DNA of 64,000 nucleotides from Fervidicella metallireducens AeB. GTDB lineage: Bacteria; Bacillota; Clostridia; Clostridiales; Caloramatoraceae. Within the stretch, counting starts at the first letter, position 1. Every line of letters starts with the position of its first letter. Positions 52,417 through 62,194 of the stretch are shown piece by piece. The notes under the pieces were generated by a model, which saw nothing but the letters and a program-made list of their open reading frames with translations, was not told the DNA's origin and did not search any database. The DNA lies in contig NZ_AZQP01000010.1 of NCBI RefSeq assembly GCF_000601455.1, positions 1 through 64,000 on the forward strand, given 5' to 3'. The translations under genes were made by a program, and so were the position numbers.

Positions 52417-52980
52417 TTATCTCCCGATGCCTCTCATTACAAACCCCAACAGTGTCTCTGTCAATTGGCTTATATCCTTTTCTTTATGTATTAAGCTATA
52501 TACCACTGTAGAAGTCATTACTCCAAAAAAGTTAAAGGCCATTATCTCCAAATTATCATCTGCTATCAAACCATCATCAGCTGCTTCTTTCAAAAACCCT
52601 TCAATTAGTTTAAAATATCTGGATAATACATTTCGAAGCTGATGCTGTCTTTCCTCGTCACCCCACAGTTGACTAAGCATTGTTTTAAAAAATTCTAGAT
52701 GATTTATTGCTAACTGCATCTGAATTTCACAAACTGCACGTAATTTATTAACTGGATCAAGCATGTTCTTTGTCTTTTCATTTATTTCATCTTCTATTCT
52801 CTTTACACCTTCATCAATTATGAACTTAAAAATATCTTCTTTACTTTTAAAATGATAATACAAAGTACCCTTTGCCACTCCAGCCATATCTGCTATCTCA
52901 TCCATAGTAGATTTATGGAAACCTTTTTGTGAAAAGGACTTAATTGATGCATCAAAAATAAGTTTCTTAGTTTTATTCAC
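52417..52980 (-). CDS. TetR/AcrR family regulator
   Basis: This 187-residue protein has the TetR helix-turn-helix (ASIKSFSQKGFHKSTMDEIA, then MAGVAKGTLYYHFKSKEDIF, about 8-50) and a ligand-binding helical C-terminal domain. The start is GTG at 52980 with GGGGTGA five bases before; a GTG three codons earlier is part of that site. Its target is unclear: neither the DUF1540 gene (convergent) nor the downstream trio is obviously its operon. Confidence 0.88.
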   Translation of the reverse strand: MNKTKKLIFDASIKSFSQKGFHKSTMDEIADMAGVAKGTLYYHFKSKEDIFKFIIDEGVKRIEDEINEKTKNMLDPVNKLRAVCEIQMQLAINHLEFFKTMLSQLWGDEERQHQLRNVLSRYFKLIEGFLKEAADDGLIADDNLEIMAFNFFGVMTSTVVYSLIHKEKDISQLTETLLGFVMRGIGR

Positions 52981-53120
52981 CAAAATCACCCCGTTACTAG
53001 TATAAATAGATTATGACATAAATTATTAATTTGTACAACTCAGTATAAATATTTTTACAATTTTTCAGTTTTCCTACAGTCTACTTAAAATAAAAATTAA
53101 ATCCTGCCTTCTATTTTGTA

Positions 53121-53148
53121 ACCACTTTATCATCTCCGTCATAAATTA
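53121..53148 (+). promoter_or_regulatory. Possible sigma-K-type promoter of the Cys/Gly-rich trio
   Basis: AC (53121-53122), 17 bases, CATAAATTA (53140-53148), which fits the mother-cell sigma-K pattern AC-N16/17-CATANNNTA. The pattern is short and could arise by chance. Confidence 0.35.
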
Positions 53149-53202
53149 ATATTAGATACAGGACATTTTAGACTAATATATAGGAAAGTGAGGGAGTGAT
53201 GT

Positions 53203-53547
53203 ATGGATCTAAATGGATTATTAAGTGGATGTGGAGGATTTGGCAGCGATAGTAACTCATCAAATAAACTGATTATATTTTTAATAATTCTCTTCATAAT
53301 CTTTGGATTTGGTAACTGTGGATTTGGAGGATTTGGATTTGGGAACTGTGGCTGCTATGATGATTGCTGCTGTTCATCTAAACATCATAAACATCGTAAA
53401 CACTGCTGCTATGACGATTGCTGCTATGGAGGATATGGCGGATTTGGAGGATTCTTTGGAAATGATGGTTTCTTTGTACTTTTGATAATTGCCCTTATCT
53501 TCTTACTCGGCAGATGTAACAACAATGAATCAGTAACAACTTGCTGA
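53203..53547 (+). CDS. Cys/Gly/His-rich membrane protein
   Basis: This 114-residue protein has two membrane helices (about 22-34 and 89-103) around a loop of about 50 residues, rich in Gly, Phe and Tyr. The loop has two CYDDCC blocks (51-56 and 69-74) around SSKHHKHRKH. There are 13 Cys overall. The mirrored Cys-Asp-Cys/His design suggests metal binding or cross-linking. Such Gly/Cys-rich small proteins are often spore coat components in clostridia. ATG follows GAGGGAGTGATGT. Confidence 0.65.
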   Translation: MDLNGLLSGCGGFGSDSNSSNKLIIFLIILFIIFGFGNCGFGGFGFGNCGCYDDCCCSSKHHKHRKHCCYDDCCYGGYGGFGGFFGNDGFFVLLIIALIFLLGRCNNNESVTTC

Positions 53548-53594
53548 ACATAAATTAATATATTAACCACAAATGTGGTAAAGGGGGTTATATT

Positions 53595-53828
53595 ATGTCA
53601 TGTAGAACAAGAAACTTTGGTGGAGCTAGCTTTTGTAACTTACTAGTATTACTTCTTATCATCCTTCAATTTACAAAGAAAGATCATGGTAACCTTGGTT
53701 CAGTTGAAGGTGGATGCTTCCACACTAACAACCAGACTATCGACAACAGCACACTCTTTGTAATCGCATTATACCTTTTAATTTGCGGATGTGGCTGTGG
53801 TTCAACAAACCTTCTATGCGGAAGGTAA
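53595..53828 (+). CDS. Small Cys-rich hydrophobic protein
   Basis: This 77-residue protein has two short hydrophobic stretches (FCNLLVLLLIILQF and TLFVIALYLLICGCGCG), 8 Cys, and an Asn/Thr-rich linker (FHTNNQTIDNS). It shares the helix-loop-helix build and GCGCG style with the gene 48 bases upstream. ATG follows AAAGGGGGTTATATT. Possibly spore coat or membrane-associated; no family is recognised. Confidence 0.6.
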   Translation: MSCRTRNFGGASFCNLLVLLLIILQFTKKDHGNLGSVEGGCFHTNNQTIDNSTLFVIALYLLICGCGCGSTNLLCGR

Positions 53829-53834
53829 TAATGT

Positions 53835-53884
53835 AGCTATTAATAACCAACATTTGTAGTCTACACGTGTTGTTATTAATGGCT
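53835..53884 (+). other. Stem-loop without a U-run
   Basis: AGCTATTAATAAC (53835-53847) pairs with GTTATTAATGGCT (53872-53884) with one U-G pair, and CAACA/TGTTG can extend it inward. It lies between the second and third gene of the trio. Confidence 0.5.
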
Positions 53885-53940
53885 GCATGTGGGGATGGTT
53901 AATCCATTCCCATACATAAATCTATGAAAGGAGTATTGTA

Positions 53941-54369
53941 ATGGGTCACCATCATCATAGAAGAAAAGATAGAATGGATTCTAATAACAATGATAACTCC
54001 ATAAACAATATGGATGTTTCATCAATACCTAACCTGATTAATAACAATAATTTAAATCAAGCTCTTAATTCCTTAGGTGGTACAAATAATCAATCTATAC
54101 AAAATCTATTAAAGGGTGTAGATGTAAATCAGATATCATCATTATTATCCCAATTAAACCTGTCACCACAATATGAAGGAAATGTACTTAGTGATAACGA
54201 TCCACGAAGGGAAATCCTTAATTCTCTAAAATCCTTTTTACCAGAGAATAGATGCAGAATAATCGATGAAATAATAAATCTGTATAGCCTGAAAACCGTT
54301 ATAGATAATGCTATTCCTCAAAACCAAAATAAAAAACCTTCAAATAACACAAATAATGATGAGGATTAA
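53941..54369 (+). CDS. Asn-rich hydrophilic protein with N-terminal His run
   Basis: This 142-residue protein starts MGHHHHRRKDRMDSNNND, has an Asn-rich linker, a region NLIN-NNNLNQALNSLGGTNN with QSIQNLLKGVDVNQISSLLS, and a C-terminal helical part (DPRREILNSLKSFLPENRCR, with one Cys), ending in an Asn/Asp tail. The four His are native and could bind metal. ATG follows GAAAGGAGTATTGTA. Function unknown; the composition resembles coat or exosporium filler proteins. Confidence 0.6.
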   Translation: MGHHHHRRKDRMDSNNNDNSINNMDVSSIPNLINNNNLNQALNSLGGTNNQSIQNLLKGVDVNQISSLLSQLNLSPQYEGNVLSDNDPRREILNSLKSFLPENRCRIIDEIINLYSLKTVIDNAIPQNQNKKPSNNTNNDED

Positions 54370-54420
54370 TATAACCTAAGTTCATCACATAAAATCATGC
54401 TGAGAGTTATTTAATTACTT

Positions 54421-54457
54421 AAAAAACCAGGGAAGAAAAATTCTTCCCTGGTTTTTT
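54421..54457. terminator. Bidirectional terminator, trio / CPBP protease
   Basis: AAAAAACCAGGGAAGAA / TTCTTCCCTGGTTTTTT, a perfect 17-bp stem with a three-base loop. Confidence 0.9.
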
Positions 54458-54461
54458 AACA

Positions 54462-55184
54462 TTATGTTAAGTTAACACCATATATTTTCGCTAATATAAT
54501 AAGTATTGTAGGAACGAAATTGAAAATAAAATGATTTAACACTGCCGCCCTGTATCCATATTTTTCATATAAATAACAGTTGTAGATACCTACTGCAAAA
54601 AAACTTACTGTACCGGCTAAATTAAAATGTACCAAGGTAAACAGTGCACTGGTCAATATACTTGATGATATTTTTCCTATTTTTTTAGAAAATCCCTTAT
54701 ATAAAATATGCCTGAACACATACTCCTCTACAACAGGAGCAAATATAACAGTAATAAAAGTTAAAATAATCACCACAGTCCAATTGCTATTATTAAATAC
54801 CTTAATCACCTCTTGGGGCTCGGGTTTAATTCCAAGCAGCTGAATCAGGTTTACAAATACAACATTTATATATCTTACAACAATATTAAACAGCAGTGCA
54901 TTTAATACTATTTTTGTTTTATGTCCCTTTATATTTCTAAAATTATATAAATCAACATCTTCCCTGTTGTTTCTATTCATGGAAATCAGGGTTATAATCA
55001 CTGCAACAAAGGGTATAAAATTTTGTGTAAAGACAGTGGCTGTCAGATAAATTATAAATAAAACAGATGCCATTGTTTTATTTAAATTTCTGAAGGCATA
55101 TTTTCTCATAGAAAACCAAATAGGTATTCCTATTATCGATACTATCAATGCTGTTTTAAGATATTCTAATAAGTTATTTTCCAT
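54462..55184 (-). CDS. CPBP family intramembrane metalloprotease
   Basis: This 240-residue polytopic protein has the CPBP (CAAX protease/bacteriocin-processing) motifs EEYVFRHILYKGF with the catalytic Glu-Glu and Arg (about 151), FTLVHF with His, and the C-terminal NHFIFN. It would cleave proteins within the membrane. ATG at 55184 is six bases after the AGGAG site; an ATG two codons before overlaps that site. Substrate unknown. Confidence 0.88.
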   Translation of the reverse strand: MENNLLEYLKTALIVSIIGIPIWFSMRKYAFRNLNKTMASVLFIIYLTATVFTQNFIPFVAVIITLISMNRNNREDVDLYNFRNIKGHKTKIVLNALLFNIVVRYINVVFVNLIQLLGIKPEPQEVIKVFNNSNWTVVIILTFITVIFAPVVEEYVFRHILYKGFSKKIGKISSSILTSALFTLVHFNLAGTVSFFAVGIYNCYLYEKYGYRAAVLNHFIFNFVPTILIILAKIYGVNLT

Positions 55185-55251
55185 ATTCATCTCCTAGTTA
55201 TATTAATAATCATTACACTTTATTTTACCATATTTTTAAAACTTATACATA

Positions 55252-55836
55252 TCATAAACAGCATTTTTCTATTTCTGCCAATAGTTCATCTTTTCCCTGC
55301 CTAGTTTCTGAGGAAAAAGGAATGAAAACATCATCCTGGCTTAGCTGAAGCTCCTTCTTTATCATAGCTATATTTTTATATAGCTGATTTTTTGATAATT
55401 TATCAGCCTTTGTTGCAACAACAACTATTTTACAGCCAGAATTTTTCATCCAATCATACATTATTTTATCATCAGCTGTTGGATTATGCCTTATATCCAC
55501 GAGCAAAACAACCAATCTCAGTTCCTCTCTATGATTTAAATAATCTTCAATCATTTTACCCCACTTTAATTTTTCTTCCTTAGATACCTTTGCATATCCG
55601 TATCCTGGAAGGTCAACTAAATAAAGTGCATCGTTAATGTTGAAAAAATTTATTGTCCTTGTTTTTCCTGGTACTGAACTGGTTCTAGCCAGTCCTCTTC
55701 TATTTACCAATGTGTTTATCAAAGAAGATTTTCCAACATTCGATCTTCCACATAAAGCTATCTCTGGTAAACCATCCTTAGGATATTGTGCTGGTGCAAC
55801 TGCAACTGTAGCTATTTCAGCCTTTTTTATTAACAT
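55252..55836 (-). CDS. engB: Ribosome biogenesis GTPase EngB (YsxC)
   Basis: This 194-residue GTPase is needed for 50S ribosome assembly. G1 GRSNVGKSS (about 31-39), G3 DLPGYGYAKV, and G4 TKADK are visible, with the family's FNINDALYLV stretch. Length is normal. The ATG overlaps the lon stop by one base (TAATG), so it is translated with lon. Confidence 0.95.
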   Translation of the reverse strand: MLIKKAEIATVAVAPAQYPKDGLPEIALCGRSNVGKSSLINTLVNRRGLARTSSVPGKTRTINFFNINDALYLVDLPGYGYAKVSKEEKLKWGKMIEDYLNHREELRLVVLLVDIRHNPTADDKIMYDWMKNSGCKIVVVATKADKLSKNQLYKNIAMIKKELQLSQDDVFIPFSSETRQGKDELLAEIEKCCL

Positions 55837-58157
55837 TATACTTCCCCCTTAAGTGCTACTTCTAACACCTGTTCAACTTTTTCTGCAAAAATAAATTTGA
55901 TTTTTTTCCTTATATTATCTGGTATCTTATCTATGTCTTTTCTGTTTTCCTCTGGAAGTATAATAGTATTAATTCCAGCTCTGTAGGCTGCTAAAGCCTT
56001 CTCCTTAACACCACCTATAGCAAGAACCCTTCCTGTTAATGTTATTTCTCCAGTCATAGCAATATCACTTCTTACAGGCTTTTTAGATAAAGCTGAAACC
56101 ATTGCCGTTATCATAGTAACACCTGCTGAAGGTCCATCCTTAGGTACTGCACCCTCTGGAACATGAATATGTATGTCTGTATTTTTATAAAATTCTTCAT
56201 CTATTCCATACATTTTACTGCAAGCCCTTACGTAGCTGTACCCAGCCCTTGCAGATTCCTTCATTACATCTCCTAGTTTTCCTGTCAGTTCAAGTTTACC
56301 TGTACCTGTCATTACTGCAACTTCAACAGGCAGTGTATCTCCTCCATATGCAGTCCATGCCAGACCCATTACCACACCTATTTGGTCTTTTCCAGATTTT
56401 TCTTCATATTTGTATCTCGGTGTTCCCAGATATTTTGTAAGATTCTGTTGGGTTATTTTTATTTTTTTCTCTGGATTCTTGGCTACTTCAATTGCAGCCT
56501 TTCTACAAATTGAACCTATTTTTCTCTCTAAATTTCTTACTCCAGATTCTCTAGTGTAAAGGTTTATTACATCCTTTATTGATTTATCTGAGAATAAAAC
56601 ACAGTCCTTCTTAAGTCCATTTTCCTTGACTTGTCTTGGAATCAAGTAGTTTTTACAAATGTTTATTTTTTCTTCATCGGTATATCCCGATACCTCAATA
56701 ATTTCCATTCTGTCAAGTAATGGCCTTGGAATTGTATCAACCGAATTAGCAGTTGTTATAAACAAAACCTTTGATAAATCAAATGGCAACTCTAAATAAT
56801 GATCCCTGAATGTTGAGTTTTGTTCTGCATCTAAAACCTCCAAAAGTGCATCTGCTGGATCACCCTTAAAATCTGAACTCATTTTATCTATCTCATCCAT
56901 TAAAAACACAGGATTTTTCGATGTTGCCTGTTTCATTCCATAGATGATTCTGCCTGGTATAGCACCAATATATGTTTTTCTATGACCTCTTATTTCTGCT
57001 TCATCCCTGACTCCACCTAAGGAAATTCTTACAAATTTTCTTCCCATTGCATTAGCAATAGAACGGGCAATTGAAGTTTTTCCTACTCCAGGAGGTCCAA
57101 CAAGACAAAGTATTGGGCCCTTCATATTTTTGTTTAGCTTTCTAACAGCCAGATATTCTAGAATTCTTTCCTTTACATCCTTTAAACCAAAATGTTCTTT
57201 TTCTAAAACTTCACTAACTTTATTTATATCATCAACGTCCTTAGTTTCCTTACTCCAGGGCAAATCTACTACCCAATCTAAATATGTTCTGATAACACCA
57301 CTCTCAGGACTTGAAACACCTAATTTTTCAAGCCTTGAAATCTCATAAAGTGCCTTTTCCTTTGCTTCCTTTGGTAATTTTGCCTTGTCAATTTTCTTTT
57401 TATATTCTTCTACCTCTGCCTGTATACCATCTCTATCTCCCAATTCTTCCTGTATCACCTTAAGTTGCTCTCTTAGATAATACTCTTTTTGCATTTTATC
57501 TATTTTTCTCTTTACCTTTGAGCCAATCTTCTTCTCTATTTTTAATATATCTATCTCCCTTGATAATATTTCAAGAAGCTTGTTTAATCTGTCTATCTGG
57601 TCAACAGCCTCTAAGAGTTCCTGTTTCTGCTCTTGTTTTAACATCAGATAAGAAGTTATTATATCCCCTAGTTTACCTGGTTCCTTAATATCTTCTATAG
57701 TTGAAATCACATCATCAGGTATAGTATTGTTTTGATTTATGTACTCTTCAAATCCAGCTATTACCTGCCTCATAATAGCTTCTACTTCCACTGTTATTTC
57801 TATTTCTTCCTCTTCATGAAGAATTACCTCTGACTGAAAATAAGGTTCTTCTTTAAGTACCTCCTTTATTTCAGCCCTGTACAATCCTTCAACAAGTACT
57901 CTTATGGTATCACCTGGAAGTTTTAGTATCTGCTTAATCTTTGATACTGTTCCAATTTTATATATATCCTCAACAGCCGGATTATCAACTTTATAATCTT
58001 TCTGACTTACAAGAAAAATCTTTTGGTCATTCACCATTGCTTCCTCTAGGGCAAGTATTGACTTTTGTCTACCTACATCAAAATGTAAAACCATATGTGG
58101 GAAAATTGTCATTCCTCTTAAAGGCAGCAATGGTAATATATTTTTATTACTGTTCAT
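55836..58157 (-). CDS. lon: ATP-dependent protease Lon
   Basis: This 773-residue cytoplasmic protease has the N-terminal substrate domain ([20 protein letters not shown] start), the AAA module with GPPGVGKTS (Walker A, about 352) and [12 protein letters not shown], and the Ser-Lys protease domain with the catalytic Ser in [11 protein letters not shown] and Lys in [10 protein letters not shown]. Length is typical. ATG at 58157 is nine bases after AAAGGAG. It degrades misfolded and regulatory proteins. Confidence 0.97.
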   Translation of the reverse strand: MNSNKNILPLLPLRGMTIFPHMVLHFDVGRQKSILALEEAMVNDQKIFLVSQKDYKVDNPAVEDIYKIGTVSKIKQILKLPGDTIRVLVEGLYRAEIKEVLKEEPYFQSEVILHEEEEIEITVEVEAIMRQVIAGFEEYINQNNTIPDDVISTIEDIKEPGKLGDIITSYLMLKQEQKQELLEAVDQIDRLNKLLEILSREIDILKIEKKIGSKVKRKIDKMQKEYYLREQLKVIQEELGDRDGIQAEVEEYKKKIDKAKLPKEAKEKALYEISRLEKLGVSSPESGVIRTYLDWVVDLPWSKETKDVDDINKVSEVLEKEHFGLKDVKERILEYLAVRKLNKNMKGPILCLVGPPGVGKTSIARSIANAMGRKFVRISLGGVRDEAEIRGHRKTYIGAIPGRIIYGMKQATSKNPVFLMDEIDKMSSDFKGDPADALLEVLDAEQNSTFRDHYLELPFDLSKVLFITTANSVDTIPRPLLDRMEIIEVSGYTDEEKINICKNYLIPRQVKENGLKKDCVLFSDKSIKDVINLYTRESGVRNLERKIGSICRKAAIEVAKNPEKKIKITQQNLTKYLGTPRYKYEEKSGKDQIGVVMGLAWTAYGGDTLPVEVAVMTGTGKLELTGKLGDVMKESARAGYSYVRACSKMYGIDEEFYKNTDIHIHVPEGAVPKDGPSAGVTMITAMVSALSKKPVRSDIAMTGEITLTGRVLAIGGVKEKALAAYRAGINTIILPEENRKDIDKIPDNIRKKIKFIFAEKVEQVLEVALKGEV

Positions 58158-58276
58158 ACTATTCATCTCCTTTCATGGCAGAGATATGCATTTTCGGTAT
58201 GGCTTATAATATTATACATTATAGTATAAATTTTTTTCAACTGAAATAAACCCATATATAGTATTTTCATATTTTA

Positions 58277-58344
58277 TGGCTGAGAAACAAATCAATTCGT
58301 TACCAAAAATCATCATAACGAACTTTAATAATGTCCCTCAGCCA
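58277..58344. other. Two-part stem-loop between lonB and lon
   Basis: TGGCTGAG/CTCAGCCA at the ends and TTCGTTA/TAACGAA inside form an interrupted hairpin. The minus-strand end ATAAAAT has only a weak U-run, so it may terminate lonB transcripts partly. Confidence 0.5.
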
Positions 58345-58404
58345 CAATTAAGAATAGCTTTGTAAGCCATTTTTATAATTGTATAAATTATAGATTCTCT
58401 AAAG

Positions 58405-60090
58405 TTAAGATGCACTTTCAGCAGATAATATATCAACATTAGATTTGTTGTTTATGTTATATGTATTGTTTTTATTAACATCAAAGATTAAAGCCTCCTT
58501 AATAACCTCTTCTATTCTTTCAACTGCAACGATGTTTATACCATAATCTTTAAAGGTTTCCTGCCAGTTGCCCTTTGGTATTATAACCTTTGTTGCTCCT
58601 GCTTTTTTAGCTGCTTCAATTTTTGCAATAACACCACCTATAGGCTTAACAAATCCTCTTATTGATACCTCTCCCGTCATTGCAACTTCATTATTTATAG
58701 GAATATTTAATATTGAACTATAAATTGCTGTTGTTATGGTAACTCCTGCAGATGGTCCATCAATTGGAATACCACCTGGAAAATTTACATGTATATCATA
58801 ATTTTTGGTATCAACCTTCAGCTGATTATTTAATACTGTTATTACGTTGTCAATAGCTGCTTTAGCAGTACTCTTTCTTTTTAGTTTTTTACCATAGGAA
58901 CCTGTTTCTTCTTCTTCTATTATTCCTGTAACAGTAACTTTTCCTTCAGAATTATCTGTCTTAACTGCACAGGCCTCAATCTCTATTAATGTACCCATAT
59001 TAGGTCCATATACTGCCAGCCCATTTGCATATCCAACCTGAGGTTTTTTCTCAATTTTCTTTTCAGGCCTTGGATTATAGTTACCACTTTCAATAACCCA
59101 GTCAATATCCTCTTTTGTTATTGTATCACGATTTTCATTAATAGTAATACCACCGGCAATCTGAACAATATTTACCGCCTCTCTGCCGTTATTAGCATAT
59201 TTGCTGACTTCATCCACTGCATCATCATCTATCTGATATCCGCCCTTAATTGCTGCATTCTTTGCAATTATTTTAATTTCATCAGGTGTAAGAGCTCTGA
59301 AATAAATTTCTACACACCTGGATCTTATTGCTGGTGGAATATCTTCAGGGTTTTTAGTTGTAGCTCCTACCAATCTAAAATCTGCAGGAAGGCCATTTTC
59401 AAAAATATCTTTTATATGGGTAGGAATGTTACTATCCTCTGAGCTGTAATATATACTTTCAAGAAATACCTTTCTATCTTCAAGTACCTTTAATAACTTA
59501 TTCATCTGTATAGGATGAAGCTCACCTATTTCATCAAGAAATAATATTCCACCGTTTGCCTTTGTGACTGCCCCAGGTTTAGGCTGAGGTATTCCTGCAA
59601 CTCCTAAAGGGCCTGCTCCCTGATAAATAGGATCATGTACTGAACCAATTAACGGATCTGCTATACCCCTATCATCGAATCTCACAGTTGTTGCATCTAC
59701 TTCAACAAATTTAGCGTCCATCTTAAAGGGAGATATTGGATTCTTTTTTACTTCCTCTAACACGAGTCTTGCTGCAGCTGTTTTTCCAACCCCTGGAGGA
59801 CCATATATTATTACATGCTGTGGATTGGGACCACACAGAGCCGCTTTTAAAGCCTTAATACCCCTTTCCTGACCAATTATTTCTTCAAAATTAGATGGGC
59901 GTGTTTTTTCTGAAAGGGGTTCAGTTAATCTTGCCTCCCTCATCTTTCGTAACTTTTCCAATTCCTTTTTGCTTTCCTTTTCAATACTGATTTTTGTAGA
60001 CTGCTGTGCTTTAAGCAAGTTATAAAAATATAGACCAATGATAGTTGTAAAAATTAAATTTATTATCCCTAATAATTGACCACCGTACAT
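58405..60090 (-). CDS. lonB: ATP-dependent protease LonB (sporulation type)
   Basis: This 561-residue membrane-anchored Lon variant has an N-terminal membrane helix (LLGIINLIFTTIIGLYFYNLL), an AAA module ([15 protein letters not shown], Walker A about 100) and the Lon protease domain with Ser in [11 protein letters not shown] and Lys in GGVIAKIEAA. In Bacillus, LonB acts in the forespore and is under sigma-F. ATG at 60090 follows AAGGGAGGGGATAAA; the frame is open eight codons upstream. The C-terminal tail is Asn-rich. Confidence 0.92.
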   Translation of the reverse strand: MYGGQLLGIINLIFTTIIGLYFYNLLKAQQSTKISIEKESKKELEKLRKMREARLTEPLSEKTRPSNFEEIIGQERGIKALKAALCGPNPQHVIIYGPPGVGKTAAARLVLEEVKKNPISPFKMDAKFVEVDATTVRFDDRGIADPLIGSVHDPIYQGAGPLGVAGIPQPKPGAVTKANGGILFLDEIGELHPIQMNKLLKVLEDRKVFLESIYYSSEDSNIPTHIKDIFENGLPADFRLVGATTKNPEDIPPAIRSRCVEIYFRALTPDEIKIIAKNAAIKGGYQIDDDAVDEVSKYANNGREAVNIVQIAGGITINENRDTITKEDIDWVIESGNYNPRPEKKIEKKPQVGYANGLAVYGPNMGTLIEIEACAVKTDNSEGKVTVTGIIEEEETGSYGKKLKRKSTAKAAIDNVITVLNNQLKVDTKNYDIHVNFPGGIPIDGPSAGVTITTAIYSSILNIPINNEVAMTGEVSIRGFVKPIGGVIAKIEAAKKAGATKVIIPKGNWQETFKDYGINIVAVERIEEVIKEALIFDVNKNNTYNINNKSNVDILSAESAS

Positions 60091-60163
60091 TTTATCCCCT
60101 CCCTTATTATTCAATTTTAGTATGTACTAATAAGGGAAAAATATTCAAAAAAGGAAAAAGAGA

Positions 60164-60201
60164 CTGTGGCATTAGCATTTTTTTAAATGCTAATGCCACA
60201 G
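60164..60201 (-). terminator. Terminator of clpX
   Basis: CTGTGGCATTAGCATTT / AAATGCTAATGCCACAG, a perfect 17-bp stem with a four-base loop, and TCTCTTTTTCC on the minus strand. Its CATTAGC core is shared with 18625-18668. Confidence 0.85.
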
Positions 60202-60204
60202 CTC

Positions 60205-61506
60205 CTATGAAACATCTTCATTGTCAGCCTTAAGCTTATTCTTCCTTCCTGATTTACCTGTTATTTTTTTATTACCTTCACCAATAACAAGCTTTGGTGG
60301 CTGTTTATTTACAACCGTATCATGGGTTACGTGACACTTAACTATATCATTTCTTGAAGGGATATCAAACATAACCTCTAACATTATGCTTTCCATTATT
60401 GCCCTTAACCCTCTTGCGCCTGTCTTTCTTCTTAAAGCTTCGTCAGCAATAGCCTCAAGTGCTTCATCCTCAAAATTAAGTTCAACTCCATCCATTTCAA
60501 ACAATCTCTTATACTGCTTAACAAGTGCATTCTTTGGCTCTGTTAATATTCTTATCAAAGCTGCCCTGTCTAATGAACCTAGTGTAACAACAATTGGCAA
60601 TCTTCCTATAAATTCAGGAATTAATCCGAACTTTAAAAGATCCTCTGGTAATATCTGTTTTAAAATTTCGCCAACATCCTTTTGTTCTTTACTTTTTACA
60701 TCTGCCCCAAAGCCTAATGCAGTTTTATGGGTTCTCTTCTCAATAATTTTTTCTAGACCATCAAATGCTCCACCGCATATAAATAAAATATTGGTGGTAT
60801 CAATTTGAAGAAATTCCTGGTGTGGGTGTTTACGTCCACCCTGTGGTGGAACACTTGCTACTGTACCCTCTAAAATCTTAAGCAATGCCTGTTGTACACC
60901 CTCTCCTGAAACATCTCTGGTAATTGAAGGATTTTCAGATTTTCTTGCGATTTTATCTATTTCATCTATATATACGATACCTTTTTCTGCCCTTTCAATA
61001 TCGTAATCTGCATTTTGAATAAGCTTTAGTAAAATGTTTTCAACGTCTTCTCCAACATATCCTGCCTCAGTTAAAGTTGTTGCGTCTGCTATTGCAAAGG
61101 GTACATTCAGTAGCTTTGCCAGTGTCTGAGCTAGCAACGTTTTACCTGAACCTGTTGGACCAAGAAGTAGAATATTGCTTTTTTGTAGCTCCACATCATC
61201 GTTTTTAAGCTTTGGTGAATTAATTCTCTTATAATGGTTATATACTGCTACAGCTAAAGACTTCTTTGCATCATCCTGACCAATAACATATTGATCTAAA
61301 AAGTCCTTTATTTCCTTTGGTTTTGGTAAATCTGTCAGGTCTAATTCCTGTTCAACTTCAAGTTCTTCTGTAATTATTTCAGAACACAGTTCTATACATT
61401 CATCACAAATGTATACTCCAGGTCCAGCTATAAGTCTTTTAACCTGGTCCTGATTCTTTCCACAGAAAGAACATTTTAGCTGCTTTTTATCATCTAGTTT
61501 TGACAT
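60205..61506 (-). CDS. clpX: ClpX, ATPase of the ClpXP protease
   Basis: This 433-residue AAA+ unfoldase has an N-terminal zinc finger ([11 protein letters not shown] ... ICDECIELC), Walker [11 protein letters not shown], Walker [13 protein letters not shown], the pore loop [11 protein letters not shown] and the ClpP-contact IGF loop (KTALGFGAD). ATG at 61506 follows GGGGTGTGAGG; the frame is open five codons upstream. It lies 17 bases downstream of clpP. Confidence 0.97.
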   Translation of the reverse strand: MSKLDDKKQLKCSFCGKNQDQVKRLIAGPGVYICDECIELCSEIITEELEVEQELDLTDLPKPKEIKDFLDQYVIGQDDAKKSLAVAVYNHYKRINSPKLKNDDVELQKSNILLLGPTGSGKTLLAQTLAKLLNVPFAIADATTLTEAGYVGEDVENILLKLIQNADYDIERAEKGIVYIDEIDKIARKSENPSITRDVSGEGVQQALLKILEGTVASVPPQGGRKHPHQEFLQIDTTNILFICGGAFDGLEKIIEKRTHKTALGFGADVKSKEQKDVGEILKQILPEDLLKFGLIPEFIGRLPIVVTLGSLDRAALIRILTEPKNALVKQYKRLFEMDGVELNFEDEALEAIADEALRRKTGARGLRAIMESIMLEVMFDIPSRNDIVKCHVTHDTVVNKQPPKLVIGEGNKKITGKSGRKNKLKADNEDVS

Positions 61507-61523
61507 CCTCACACCCCGCAATA

Positions 61524-62111
61524 CTACTTACTCTTCTTGGTGATAACCTCGTCAATTAAACCATATTCCAGTGCCTCTTGAGCAGACATGAAATTATCCC
61601 TGTCTGTATCCCTTTCAATTTTTTCAAGTGGTTGACCTGTTCTTTCACTTAGAATTTCATTTAATTTTTTCTTTGTCTTTATGATATATTCTGCATGGAT
61701 TGCTATATCTGATGCCTGACCCTTTGCTCCACCAAGGGGCTGATGAATCATTATCGTACTGTTTGGCAGTGAAAACCTCTTTCCCTTAGCACCAGCAGCT
61801 AATAAAAATGCTCCCATGGAAGCAGCCATTCCTGTACATATTGTAGCAACGTCTGGCTTTATATAATTCATTGTATCATATATTGCCATACCAGCAGTTA
61901 TTGAGCCTCCTGGACTGTTAATATATAAATAAATATCCTTATCTGGATCTTCAGCTTCTAAAAATAACAATTGTGCGACAACCAAGCTTGCTGTTTGGTC
62001 ATTTACTTCATCACCAAGAAAAACTATTCTCTCCTTAAGTAATCTAGAATAGATATCGTATGATCTTTCTCCTCTACTTGTTTGTTCAACAACCATTGGA
62101 ACCAAACTCAT
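61524..62111 (-). CDS. clpP: ClpP, proteolytic subunit
   Basis: This 195-residue serine peptidase forms the tetradecameric chamber of ClpXP. The triad is visible: Ser98 in GMAASMGAF, His123 in MIHQPLGG and Asp172 in DRDNF. Length is standard. ATG at 62111 follows GGAGGGGATTAAT; five codons further up lie within the site. Confidence 0.97.
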   Translation of the reverse strand: MSLVPMVVEQTSRGERSYDIYSRLLKERIVFLGDEVNDQTASLVVAQLLFLEAEDPDKDIYLYINSPGGSITAGMAIYDTMNYIKPDVATICTGMAASMGAFLLAAGAKGKRFSLPNSTIMIHQPLGGAKGQASDIAIHAEYIIKTKKKLNEILSERTGQPLEKIERDTDRDNFMSAQEALEYGLIDEVITKKSK

Positions 62112-62140
62112 ATTAATCCCCTCCAATTCTTAGATTTAAA

Positions 62141-62170
62141 GCAATTGCCAAGTTTATTCTTGGCAATTGC
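62141..62170. other. Stem-loop between tig and clpP
   Basis: GCAATTGCCAA / TTGGCAATTGC, a perfect 11-bp stem. The strong U-run is on the plus-strand side and only TTTAAAT follows on the operon side, so read-through from tig to clpP is likely. Confidence 0.55.
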
Positions 62171-62194
62171 TTTTTATATTAATTTTTATTTATG

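Noticed and set aside
53941-53970. Engineered His tag or vector contamination
   Set aside because: Only four His, native AT-rich flanks and a natural gene neighbourhood with a terminator; no vector sequence nearby.
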